Source of the DNA: an uncultured Rhizobiaceae group bacterium
GTDB lineage: Bacteria; Pseudomonadota; Alphaproteobacteria; Rhizobiales; Rhizobiaceae
Length of the DNA: 11,112 nucleotides
NCBI GenBank assembly: GCA_938030645.1
Contig: CALHHQ010000097.1
Span: 1-11,112, forward strand
Direction of reading: 5' to 3'
Part shown: positions 1-6,939 of the stretch, one piece after another
Numbering within the stretch: the stretch's first letter is position 1
Layout of the letters: each line of letters begins with the position of its first letter
Position numbers and translations under genes: made by a program
The notes under the pieces: model-generated
Databases searched by the model: none
What the model was told of the DNA's origin: nothing
What the model saw: the letters and a program-made list of their open reading frames with translations, nothing else

Positions 1-2582
1 TTTATGCGTTTGGCGCAAAACGCTTTCATATCTTCCTTCTTCAACCCTAGTGTTTGGCGAAATCCAAGACGCACACAAAAACGCCCATCTGCGCATTCGG
101 TTTCAAGAATGTTGTCCCAATAACTCTTGTTGATATCCACCGGCAGAACCTGAATGCCATGCTCTTTTGCATCGCGTACAATTTGCGCTGGTGCATAAAA
201 CCCCATGGGTTGAGAGTTGAGCAGTGAAGCGCAAAACACATCGGGAAAATAGCACTTCAACCACGAAGAGACATAAACCAGTTGTGCAAAACTGGCTGCA
301 TGGCTTTCGGGAAAGCCATAAGAACCAAAGCCTTTGATTTGTTCAAAACAATTGGCCGCGAACTCTGGTTCGTAACCTCGTTCGATCATCTTGCTGACCA
401 TACGCTTTTGTAAAAGATGTATCGTGCCCACATTGCGAAACGTCGCCATGGCACGTCGTAATTTATTGGCTTCTTCTGGCGAAAATTTTGCTGCATCAAT
501 TGCAATCTGCATCGCTTGTTCTTGAAACAATGGCACGCCCAATGTTCGTCCCAAAACAAGTTCCAGTTCGTTTGCAGGCCCATGGTTTGGTGAAGGACTT
601 GGATAGACAACATTCTCAATCCCATCGCGCCGCCGCAAATAGGGGTGAACCATATCCCCTTGTATGGGGCCGGGCCTTACAATAGCGACTTCGATCACAA
701 GGTCGTAAAAGGTTCGAGGTTTAAGGCGCGGCAACATGTTCATCTGCGCACGGCTTTCCACCTGAAACACGCCAATTGCATCGGCGCGTTGCAGCATTTC
801 ATATACGCACGGGTCTTCCTGATCGATGTTCGCCAGCGTGTAGTTTTGCCCATAGTGCGTTTTGATTTCTGCAAAACACTTCGCAATACAGGTCAACATC
901 CCAAGGGCCAGTACATCGACCTTGAGAATGCCGAGTTCATCAATGTCGTCTTTGTCCCACTCAATAAAAGTGCGGTCATCCATCGCGGCATTGCCAATGG
1001 GCACCAGTTCTTCAAGCGGGTCTTCGGTCAACACAAAGCCGCCCACATGTTGCGAAAGGTGACGAGGAAACCCAAGCAGTTCTTGCGTGAGATCGACAGT
1101 CATTCGTAGAAGGGGATCATCCAAATCAAGCCCGGCTTGCTTGATTTGATCTTTAGGAATTTCAGCGCCCCATGACCCCCAAACTGTGGACGCCAATGCC
1201 GATGTTACATCTTCAGATAGTCCCATCACCTTGCCCACTTCACGCACTGCGGAACGTGGGCGATATGTAATCACCGTAGCTGCAATCGCTGCACGGTGTC
1301 GGCCATAGCGCTGGTAAATATATTGAATAACGTCTTCGCGCCGTTCGTGTTCAAAATCCACATCAATGTCGGGTGGCTCCTTGCGTTCCTTAGAAAGGAA
1401 ACGCTCAAACAAAAGAGATGATTTTTCCGGATCAACAGCGGTGATGTTGAGGTAATAACAAACAGCAGAATTGGCAGCCGACCCACGCCCCTGACATAAA
1501 ATGCCTTGGTCGCGGGCGTATTTAACGATGTCATAGACGGTCAAAAAATAATGAGCGTAATTCAGTTCCTCAATCAGACTAAGCTCTTTGTTGAGAAGCT
1601 TTTTCACCTTTGCAGGCACAGGGCCGCGAAAGCGTTCTCTCAACCCTTGTTCAACAAGGTGCTCCAAATGTTGTTGCGCGGTTTTGCCGGGCGCGACAGG
1701 TTCATTCGGGTAATTGTATTTCAGTTCATCCAGATTGAACTTACACAGCGCGACAATATTCTGGGTCGCACTTAAAACTTCTGGATAATGTTTGAAAAGT
1801 CGTGCCATTTCAGAGGGTGGTTTGAGATGCCGTTCGCCATTGGCTTTCAGCAAAAAACCGGCATCTTTCACTTGGCATCCTTCGCGAATGCAGGTCACCA
1901 CATCTTGCAGTTGCCGTCGTTCGTGGTGGTGATACAGCACGGCATTGGTGGCCACGAGAGGAAGTTCAAAACTGCGTGCAAAATTTGAAACGGCCTTCAT
2001 GCGCTTACGATCATCACCGCGAAACAACCAATGGAGCGCAATCCAGATTCCAGCGTTTGAGGTGTCGATAAGTGTTTGAACCATTGTGTGAAAATCATCG
2101 TGCCGCGCTTCGAAATCATCAGGCGGCAGCAAGATCAAAACTTGGCCATCGGCATGATTTGCGAGATCGCTGACAGCAATATGACACGCGCCTTTTTCAG
2201 CAGATCGCTTGCCGTCGGACAGCAATTTGCACAACTGACCATAGGCTTTACGATCTGAAGGATAGCACAAGCATGAAAATCCTTCGACGAAGTCGATGCG
2301 CGCACCAACCAACAGTTGGAGGCCTTCACGTTTGGCTTCTGCATGGGCACGAACGACTCCGGCAAGCGTGTTTCTATCTGCAATTCCAATCGCGTTATGA
2401 CCCAACGCTTTCGCTTGGATCACCAATTCACCCGGGTGCGATGCGCCCCGCAAGAATGAGAAATTGCTGCTGCATTGCAGTTCTGCATAAGCAGGAACAT
2501 CCGTCCTATCATCTGCTGTTTCGATGGACGTATTCGTTGGTCGTTTGAATGCAATAGGTGGATTTTCTGGCGGTCGAGACAT
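1..2582 (-). CDS. dnaE2: Error-prone DNA polymerase DnaE2 (partial, 3' end off window)
   Basis: C-family DNA polymerase that, with ImuA and ImuB, carries out mutagenic translesion synthesis after DNA damage. I translated the frame by hand from the ATG at 2582: it stays open for 860 codons to the left edge. DnaE2 proteins are usually about 1050-1100 residues, so the C-terminal part is missing. The N-terminal PHP domain begins with YAELQCSSNFSFLRGASHP (residues 32-50), a DnaE2 signature in which the histidine pair of replicative PHP domains is absent. GRGSAANS (366-372) and PDIDVDF (404-410) mark the palm; D407 and D409 should be two catalytic metal ligands and D556 in LKVDVLAL the third. GFGSYGFPESHAASFA (751-766) is also typical. 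The ATG directly follows the imuB TAG with no spacer, which suggests translational coupling. The family and frame are clear; only the length is unknown. Confidence 0.96.
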   Translation of the reverse strand, partial: MSRPPENPPIAFKRPTNTSIETADDRTDVPAYAELQCSSNFSFLRGASHPGELVIQAKALGHNAIGIADRNTLAGVVRAHAEAKREGLQLLVGARIDFVEGFSCLCYPSDRKAYGQLCKLLSDGKRSAEKGACHIAVSDLANHADGQVLILLPPDDFEARHDDFHTMVQTLIDTSNAGIWIALHWLFRGDDRKRMKAVSNFARSFELPLVATNAVLYHHHERRQLQDVVTCIREGCQVKDAGFLLKANGERHLKPPSEMARLFKHYPEVLSATQNIVALCKFNLDELKYNYPNEPVAPGKTAQQHLEHLVEQGLRERFRGPVPAKVKKLLNKELSLIEELNYAHYFLTVYDIVKYARDQGILCQGRGSAANSAVCYYLNITAVDPEKSSLLFERFLSKERKEPPDIDVDFEHERREDVIQYIYQRYGRHRAAIAATVITYRPRSAVREVGKVMGLSEDVTSALASTVWGSWGAEIPKDQIKQAGLDLDDPLLRMTVDLTQELLGFPRHLSQHVGGFVLTEDPLEELVPIGNAAMDDRTFIEWDKDDIDELGILKVDVLALGMLTCIAKCFAEIKTHYGQNYTLANIDQEDPCVYEMLQRADAIGVFQVESRAQMNMLPRLKPRTFYDLVIEVAIVRPGPIQGDMVHPYLRRRDGIENVVYPSPSPNHGPANELELVLGRTLGVPLFQEQAMQIAIDAAKFSPEEANKLRRAMATFRNVGTIHLLQKRMVSKMIERGYEPEFAANCFEQIKGFGSYGFPESHAASFAQLVYVSSWLKCYFPDVFCASLLNSQPMGFYAPAQIVRDAKEHGIQVLPVDINKSYWDNILETECADGRFCVRLGFRQTLGLKKEDMKAFCAKRI

Positions 2583-4295
2583 CTAGAAAAGTCCATGCAC
2601 AAACCACCGCGTTGTGGTGATAAATTCTTGCTCATCGGTTTCTAAAAGCTCGGTGTTATCATTGGCCGTTTGCAACGGGTCAACATCCAAAACTTCGTCT
2701 TTCGTCGCGCGAAAAATCCAGTACCGCAGCCCCTTACTGTCTTCCACATCATAGTAGTCGCGAAAGCTGGCACTGGGTTTCGATTTAAAATTGTCGTGCC
2801 ACCATTCGGGTAAAATACGTTCTGGACCCCGTGAGCGTACAACGCGCCGCAAAACGCGCCGCCAAACAAATTGCATAGGCGGACTATCCGGCAATTCAGC
2901 GGTTACATTTGCAGGTTCGGGATGGGCAAACAGCCGCAATGGGCGCGGTGCCCAAACGGGTTGAATGGTCTTCCAATGCGCCCAGTCCACACCAACAGAA
3001 ATAGGAACCAATCTTTGCGCACGTTCAGGCACATGGCTTGTGCGCATCATCATTTTCACAACGCTGCGCGGCGAAACCTTATTCCCTATAATGTCTGCAA
3101 AACCAGCCAAAGAAGCGCTGGTAAGTTTGTTCTGCTGCTCACAAATCATATCATTTTGAGTAGCGTTCAGTGGTTCCGTGCCAATGGCTTCCAGAACAAA
3201 AAGATCAATTCCATATCCGCAATCAATCTGGCACAGCTTATCTTGAAACAGGCGAATAACGGCATCTGTTTTGATGGTCGGTTGGGACAAGGCGATGGCA
3301 GTCGTGCCGTATCCACCATCCGCGCGATAACCTGTCAGACGAAAACATCGTGCGCCTTGGCCCGCTTTCTCAAGTGCTTTGCATAGCAGGGGCAACAATT
3401 GTTCAAGGGCGATGCCAACGGCTTCCTGTTCAAGTGCCAGGTCAGGGCAGGGGCGAGTGACACGAAAACTATTTGGCTCGGTGATATAGGATAACGGTTC
3501 GGCCAGTTGCCCTTTCAATTGATCAAGACGCCATTGAACCGAACTTGCCGTTGCGACCATTTTTTGACGTTTGGATTTTGTGCTTTCGCGAAACCGACGT
3601 TCTAAAGCCGTTCTTGGAAGAGGGCGAACATCACCGATTGTCTTGAGGCCCAATCGTTTCATCAAAACCAAAGTATCATCATCAAGCCGCAAAGCGTCGA
3701 CAGGCAGAGCATCCAGCAAATGTGGTTCGTTTTTGATGGGCAATATGTGAACGGCATGAGCGCCATGAGATACAAGCGCGATGGCAGATGCGACCGTATC
3801 GGCGAATGCAAGACGAACGGTAAATCCCATACGCTTGAAACGGTCTATAATGTCTTGCGCAAACATAGTCTCCCCACCAAACAGGTGGTCGCACCCTTGG
3901 GTGTCGAGAATAAAACCATCATTTCCATTGATTGAAACGCAAGGGGAATAACGCAACATCCAGTGAGCAAGTTTTGTAAGCAAAGCGAAGTCTGCTTCGA
4001 TGTCGTGTTGATGAACCTGTATATGCGGCATCATTGTGCGCGCGTCGGCCAATTTCATATCGGGCCACAAACCCTCACGAACGGCGTCTGGGCCAACCGC
4101 ACTGATGCGCGTGCCTCTTGGGCTTTGCGACACCAGAACACATGGTTCATTCAGTGCATCATCATTTTGATCAGAGCTTTTGTTAGCCTGTTCGTCCCAC
4201 CAATCGGGAACTTGGTTTTCCAACTGTTTCTGAACTTTGAGAAACCGCTCCACTGGAAAATAAGGAAGCTTCACGAAAAGAAAGCGTTTGTTCAT
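2583..4295 (-). CDS. imuB: ImuB, catalytically inactive Y-family polymerase-like mutasome subunit
   Basis: ImuB is a Y-family-like protein that lacks polymerase activity and recruits DnaE2 to the sliding clamp and lesion. The 570-residue protein has the family layout. The N-terminus VKLPYFPVERF (8-18) replaces the catalytic aspartate motif of active Y polymerases. FILDTQGCDHLFGGE (128-142) replaces their SIDE motif. A finger/thumb-like region runs to about residue 350. Around Q380 (QNDMI) lies the position where ImuB proteins carry a clamp-binding motif, here weak. The C-terminal ImuB domain (about 448-530) shows PLRLFAHPEP, GPERILPEWW and RDYYDVEDSKGLRYWIFR. The start is supported by GGAGGA at 4305-4310, nine bases upstream of the ATG. 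The start lies inside imuA in another frame, and the stop abuts the dnaE2 ATG. Confidence 0.96.
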   Translation of the reverse strand: MNKRFLFVKLPYFPVERFLKVQKQLENQVPDWWDEQANKSSDQNDDALNEPCVLVSQSPRGTRISAVGPDAVREGLWPDMKLADARTMMPHIQVHQHDIEADFALLTKLAHWMLRYSPCVSINGNDGFILDTQGCDHLFGGETMFAQDIIDRFKRMGFTVRLAFADTVASAIALVSHGAHAVHILPIKNEPHLLDALPVDALRLDDDTLVLMKRLGLKTIGDVRPLPRTALERRFRESTKSKRQKMVATASSVQWRLDQLKGQLAEPLSYITEPNSFRVTRPCPDLALEQEAVGIALEQLLPLLCKALEKAGQGARCFRLTGYRADGGYGTTAIALSQPTIKTDAVIRLFQDKLCQIDCGYGIDLFVLEAIGTEPLNATQNDMICEQQNKLTSASLAGFADIIGNKVSPRSVVKMMMRTSHVPERAQRLVPISVGVDWAHWKTIQPVWAPRPLRLFAHPEPANVTAELPDSPPMQFVWRRVLRRVVRSRGPERILPEWWHDNFKSKPSASFRDYYDVEDSKGLRYWIFRATKDEVLDVDPLQTANDNTELLETDEQEFITTTRWFVHGLF

Positions 4296-5115
4296 CCCAG
4301 ACGATCCTCCATGGATAGGATGTGTTATTGTGGTTCAGGTCGTTATGGGCCTCAAAACCCTTCAGCGTTTCGCGCATGCTGGGCATTGTTTTTCCACCCC
4401 GTGAGCGGGGCAGTGCAATGCGCCATGTGGGAAGCCCGGGCCCGAAAGGATCCAGCGGATCTTCCACGCCTTGGGTGGGTGAGACCTGCCAGCGGGTTAG
4501 GGCAGCCGAACCACGTTCTCCATCCGCCTGTGAATTCAGAAGCAGGCATGGCCTCCCATGTGTTTGAGAAAGCAATGAAAGCCTGCGCGATCCCGTAAAT
4601 GTGGGCCGTGGTCCTTCACCAATCACGGCAGCCACCCCGTCCGTCTTCAAAGCTTCTTCAAGCGCGAAATGCAGGTGCAAAGGGTGATTGACTTTGCTGA
4701 TGATAATTTGCGCTGGTGAAATGCCATAACGCTCAAGCCCGAAAGCATAGAGTTGTCCATAGTCGCCCACTTGCTGTGCTGTCACACACCAGATGATGGG
4801 GTGGTTTGAACGCAGTTTTGAAAGCATCCCAAAAGCAAACCCAGTAAGTGATGGCATGTCGGTTGGGATGAGAGGTTCAATCTCGTGAAGCCCTGACCGG
4901 CTTAATCCATGCTCAGGCAAACACCCGTCAATGGTTTCAACACCAGTGGTCCAAGGCACGCGTTGCTCTGTGCTATAGCCTTGGAGTGTGGGTTGAATTT
5001 TAAGGTGTTTTTTCAGGCTTTGGGAAAGAGACTCAACCACTGGGTTTGTGCGCGCAGCATCTGATGAATCAGCTTCAAATTCGCTCTGATAGTCTGTGGC
5101 AAGTTGGGATTTCAT
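4183..5115 (-). CDS. imuA: ImuA, RecA-like mutasome subunit
   Basis: ImuA is the RecA/SulA-like accessory factor of the ImuA-ImuB-DnaE2 mutasome. The 310-residue product shows TTGVETIDGCLP (56-67), then GLSRSGLHEIE (70-80), where RecA would carry its P-loop, then a RecA-like core with IIWCVTAQQ (107-115) and GVAAVIGEG (160-168). WRIALPRSRGGK (231-242) is the conserved C-terminal block. No GxxxxGK[TS] sequence follows HEIE, so the Walker A site is degenerate and ATP binding is doubtful. I prefer the ATG at 5115 because GAGAG lies about six bases upstream; an ATG at 5121 and a TTG at 5130 are in frame but poorly placed. The last 37 codons overlap imuB out of frame. A LexA box lies 32 bases upstream, so the gene should be SOS-induced. 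Confidence 0.93.
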   Translation of the reverse strand: MKSQLATDYQSEFEADSSDAARTNPVVESLSQSLKKHLKIQPTLQGYSTEQRVPWTTGVETIDGCLPEHGLSRSGLHEIEPLIPTDMPSLTGFAFGMLSKLRSNHPIIWCVTAQQVGDYGQLYAFGLERYGISPAQIIISKVNHPLHLHFALEEALKTDGVAAVIGEGPRPTFTGSRRLSLLSQTHGRPCLLLNSQADGERGSAALTRWQVSPTQGVEDPLDPFGPGLPTWRIALPRSRGGKTMPSMRETLKGFEAHNDLNHNNTSYPWRIVWDEQTLSFREASLFSSGAVSQSSETVGKPSSRLVGRTG

Positions 5116-5141
5116 AATCATCTCTCTCAAGTTGAAATGTG

Positions 5142-5147
5142 ATTATG
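5142..5147 (-). promoter_or_regulatory. Candidate -10 element of the imuA promoter
   Basis: On the minus strand CATAAT (one mismatch to TATAAT) lies 26 bases upstream of the imuA start and abuts the LexA box. The -35 partner is weak: about 17 bases upstream there is only TCGCAA. The element fits a LexA-repressed promoter with a short leader, but no transcription start is known. Confidence 0.45.
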
Positions 5148-5161
5148 TTCCTATTTTGTTC
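5147..5161 (-). promoter_or_regulatory. LexA (SOS) operator upstream of imuA
   Basis: The plus strand reads GTTC-CTATTTT-GTTC, an exact match to the alphaproteobacterial LexA box GTTC-N7-GTTC (GAAC-N7-GAAC read toward imuA). It sits 32 bases upstream of the imuA ATG and overlaps a candidate -10, where bound LexA would block RNA polymerase. The match is seen directly; repression by LexA is inferred from the family and its placement before a known SOS operon. Confidence 0.93.
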
Positions 5162-5198
5162 TAATTGCGAGTCATAAATTCCTACAGCGTCATTTTGT

Positions 5199-5218
5199 TC
5201 AAAAGCGCTCTATTTTGA
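5199..5218. repeat. Short inverted repeat between yciI-like gene and imuA
   Basis: TCAAAA and TTTTGA (six-base arms, eight-base spacer) lie 15 bases downstream of the yciI-like stop. A 10-base palindrome AGATCGATCT at 5218-5227 abuts it. Neither forms a GC-rich stem followed by a T-run, so I do not call a terminator; transcripts of the yciI-like gene may read into imuA. No convincing terminator was seen elsewhere in this gap. Confidence 0.3.
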
Positions 5219-5233
5219 GATCGATCTTTCAGA

Positions 5234-5620
5234 TTAACTCAAGATGATGCGTTTGTCTGACAGAGCAGTTGAAAAAGAAGGTGAGCCTTCGTTCACCAAC
5301 CATTTGCGCAATGTGTACTCGCGAACGCCCTTTGCATGCATGGGATCACCGTCGGCCAAAGCTTTGGCTTCATCCATAGAACTGGCACGATAGATCATGA
5401 GGCCACTGCCGAACATCTGCTCTCCGGTATCATCTGAAACGGGGCCAGCCATGAACAGTTTTCCAGCGGCTTCCAGCTCTTTTTGATAAGCAAGATGATC
5501 AGGAAGCGTGGCTTGCAATTCCGATGGATCCTTCACGGGTTTGGTGTCGACCACATAAAGTTCAAACGCCAAAGCTCCGCGTTCACGGGCAATTTTTTTG
5601 TATTCATCCCAAGCTGGCAT
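5234..5620 (-). CDS. YciI-family (YCII domain) protein
   Basis: A 128-residue protein with a ferredoxin-like YCII domain. Visible family features are the first strand FELYVVDTKP (19-28), PDHLAYQKELEAAGKLFMAGP (40-60) with H42, FGSGLMIYRASSMDEAKALA (70-89), and DGDPMHAKGV (90-99) with D92. H42 and D92 are the positions of the conserved His/Asp pair thought to be the active site. Most family members have no known function; TftG of the 2,4,5-T pathway is a YCII protein that dehydrochlorinates chlorohydroxyquinol. The open frame continues upstream to 5839 but overlaps the divergent nitroreductase, and that extension has no family resemblance. GGAG six bases before the ATG at 5620 supports this start (ATG 5623 is adjacent). 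It has its own perfect TATAAT at 5657-5652. Family is confident, reaction unknown. Confidence 0.88.
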   Translation of the reverse strand: MPAWDEYKKIARERGALAFELYVVDTKPVKDPSELQATLPDHLAYQKELEAAGKLFMAGPVSDDTGEQMFGSGLMIYRASSMDEAKALADGDPMHAKGVREYTLRKWLVNEGSPSFSTALSDKRIILS

Positions 5621-5651
5621 CATCCGCTCCAATCGTGTTTCGATGCCAAGA

Positions 5652-5657
5652 ATTATA
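5652..5657 (-). promoter_or_regulatory. -10 element of the yciI-like promoter
   Basis: A perfect TATAAT on the minus strand, about 30 bases upstream of the yciI-like start. No good -35 is seen at 16-18 bases; that position falls on the edge of the 5677-5690 palindrome. This suggests either an activator-dependent promoter or a repressor covering the -35. Confidence 0.5.
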
Positions 5658-5676
5658 TACAAAACAAACTGAAAAG

Positions 5677-5690
5677 AAATATCGATATTT
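5677..5690. promoter_or_regulatory. 14-base perfect palindrome, candidate operator
   Basis: AAATATCGATATTT is its own reverse complement. It lies in the 128-base gap between the divergent yciI-like and nitroreductase genes, touching the -35 zone of the former and ending one base before the TTGACC -35 of the latter. A dimeric regulator bound here could control both directions. The palindrome is seen; the binding protein is unknown. The GntR-type protein at the right edge is one candidate, though the site is not the usual GT-N-AC type of FadR relatives. Confidence 0.5.
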
Positions 5691-5691
5691 A

Positions 5692-5721
5692 TTGACCGTA
5701 TCTCAAAAATCTGGGTATTTT
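5692..5721 (+). promoter_or_regulatory. Candidate promoter of the nitroreductase-TRAP-dioxygenase operon
   Basis: TTGACC (5692-5697, five of six to the -35 consensus), an 18-base spacer and TATTTT (5716-5721, four of six to the -10). This would start transcription near 5728 and leave a leader of about 20 bases before the ATG at 5749. It is the best sigma-70-like match in the divergent gap on this strand. Confidence 0.5.
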
Positions 5722-5748
5722 GCATCAACGGATTTCGGGTTGAATAAG

Positions 5749-6417
5749 ATGTCAGAAAACACTCAAGCGCAGAATTTGGAAGACATACGTGCAGAAGCAC
5801 AAAATGACATTCGTGCTTTGCGCGACGAAATTTCAGCACTTGATCAAAGTTCGCTTGATCTCATTTTGACCCGTGCGCGTTCGCACTATGCATGGAAAGA
5901 CACGCCAGTCACCGACGAACAGATTCGCCGTATGTATGACATCGTGAAAATGGGCTCCACAAGCATGAACGGGTGTCCTGCACGGTTTGTGTTCGTAAAC
6001 ACTGATGAAGGGCGTGAGCGCATAGCAAAATCATTGAAGCCGGCTAACTTGCCCAAAGTTATGGGCGCACCGCTTACAGTGATTGTGGCCTATGATTTGG
6101 ATTTCTGGAAAAAGCTTCCTAAGCTTTTTCCTCATGATGACCGTCGTCCGTTGTTTGATGGAAAACCTGAATACACCGAAGACACCGCCTATCGAAATTC
6201 CACCTTGCAAGGCGGATATTTGATGATTGCAGCGCGCGCAATTGGCCTTGATGTGGGTGCCATGTCAGGGTTTTCAAATGCAGCTATCGACGAAGAGTTC
6301 TTTAAAGGAACGTCTCTCAAATCTAACTTCTTGTGCAATATCGGCGTGGCAGATGAAACGGCTTTGTTCCAGCGGCTACCGCGGTTCGATTTTGAAGAAG
6401 TTTGTTCCTTTGCATAA
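5749..6417 (+). CDS. RutE/HadB-type nitroreductase-family FMN reductase
   Basis: A 222-residue flavin reductase of the nitroreductase superfamily, closest in pattern to E. coli RutE (malonic semialdehyde reductase). Shared blocks are ARSHYAWKDTPVTDEQIRRMY (43-63), STSMNGCPARFVFV (70-83), LPKVMGAPLTVIVAYD (101-116), KLPKLFPHDDRR (122-133), TAYRNSTLQGGYLMIAARAIGLDVG (146-170), MSGF, and KSNFLCNIGV (191-200). R44, the 70-78 segment and K191-N193 lie where family members contact FMN. It has about 30 extra N-terminal residues, rich in charge and probably helical. The ATG has only a weak ribosome site but is the sole ATG before residue 62. First gene of the operon. Given the dioxygenase downstream, it may reduce a hydroxyquinone or a ring-cleavage product; RutE's own substrate is equally possible. 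Confidence 0.88.
   Translation: MSENTQAQNLEDIRAEAQNDIRALRDEISALDQSSLDLILTRARSHYAWKDTPVTDEQIRRMYDIVKMGSTSMNGCPARFVFVNTDEGRERIAKSLKPANLPKVMGAPLTVIVAYDLDFWKKLPKLFPHDDRRPLFDGKPEYTEDTAYRNSTLQGGYLMIAARAIGLDVGAMSGFSNAAIDEEFFKGTSLKSNFLCNIGVADETALFQRLPRFDFEEVCSFA
6107..6131. repeat. 11-bp perfect inverted repeat inside the nitroreductase gene
   Basis: Arms GGAAAAAGCTT (6107-6117) and AAGCTTTTTCC (6121-6131) are separated by CCT. In RNA this is an 11-bp stem with a three-base loop. It falls on codons for WKKLPKLFP, a stretch conserved in RutE relatives, so coding constraint may explain it. It is AT-rich and not followed by a T-run, so it is not called a terminator. Confidence 0.6.
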
Positions 6418-6443
6418 GTCTGCAGATCTGAAAGGCTGAACAC

Positions 6444-6911
6444 ATGGCGCTGAACATCAGACCAAAAACAACCGTTAAACTGCGTGCAAGTGCGGATTGC
6501 CCGTCGCATTCATTGTCCAAAGTGACGGTGCGCGATGTTGAGTTTGCGATTGATGAACCAACAGAACGTGGTGGAACCAATTTAGGCCCCACACCAACCG
6601 ACACAGCTGTCGCTGCGCTTATTGGATGCACCAATGTCATTGGCCACAAATGCGCTGACAGTCTCGGCATCAAGATCGGTCATCTCAAGATTGATGCAAC
6701 TTGCGAGTTCGACCGTCGCGGTGTGACGTTGCAGGAAGAAATAGACGTTCCATTTCATCGGATCGTTTTGAAAATACAAGCTTCAGAAAACGTCGCTCAA
6801 ACTGATCTTGAAAGACTTTCTGCAGAAGTGGCGAAGTTTTGTCCCCTGTCGAAAATGTTCAAGGCAGCAGGAACTGTGATTGACGAGGAATGGACTTCTG
6901 CACAACACTAA
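6444..6911 (+). CDS. OsmC/Ohr-family protein (putative thiol-dependent peroxidase)
   Basis: A 155-residue OsmC-fold protein. Family hallmarks are ERGGTNLGPTPTD (41-53), the helix AALIGCTNVIGHKCADSLG (57-75) with C62, and KFCPLSKMFKAAG (131-143) with C133. C62 and C133 match the two redox cysteines used by OsmC/Ohr proteins to reduce organic hydroperoxides through a thiol cycle. The length is normal for the OsmC subgroup. AAAGG at 6430-6434, nine bases before the ATG, supports the start. It lies 26 bases after the nitroreductase and 28 before the TRAP binding protein, so it is surely co-transcribed. In this operon it might protect against peroxide from quinol autoxidation; that role is inferred. 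C70 is an extra cysteine in the same helix. Confidence 0.88.
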   Translation: MALNIRPKTTVKLRASADCPSHSLSKVTVRDVEFAIDEPTERGGTNLGPTPTDTAVAALIGCTNVIGHKCADSLGIKIGHLKIDATCEFDRRGVTLQEEIDVPFHRIVLKIQASENVAQTDLERLSAEVAKFCPLSKMFKAAGTVIDEEWTSAQH

Positions 6912-6939
6912 CTGAAACTGAATTCTGGGAGGAATGAAT

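Noticed and set aside
645..1109. Plus-strand open frame of 154 codons inside dnaE2
   Set aside because: Antisense to the conserved polymerase domain of dnaE2 with no family features; a shadow frame.
1..2582. dnaE2 as a pseudogene, because only short frames with both ends in the window are apparent here
   Set aside because: Hand translation from 2582 to position 1 shows 860 uninterrupted codons with all expected motifs; the gene simply runs off the window.
2871..3386. Plus-strand open frame of 171 codons inside imuB
   Set aside because: Antisense to the conserved imuB C-terminal half, with no recognisable motif or ribosome site.
3963..4598. Plus-strand open frame of 211 codons across imuA/imuB
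   Set aside because: It lies antisense to two clearly homologous genes and its translation shows no recognisable domain.
5192..5200. Second ATTTTGTTC, repeating 5153-5161, as another LexA box
   Set aside because: Only one GTTC half is present; the positions 11 bases to either side read AGCG and CTCT, so the spaced pair is missing.
5199..5218. Intrinsic terminator after the YciI-like gene
   Set aside because: Arms are AT-only except one pair, with an eight-base loop and no following T-run.
5524..5748. Longer frame of the nitroreductase starting at 5524
   Set aside because: The added residues read antisense through the YciI gene and across the promoter and palindrome. RutE homology begins only after 5749.
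5621..5839. N-terminal extension of the YciI-like frame to 201 residues
   Set aside because: The extra 73 residues do not resemble the family, cross the divergent promoter region and overlap the nitroreductase start. GGAG before the ATG at 5620 marks the real start.
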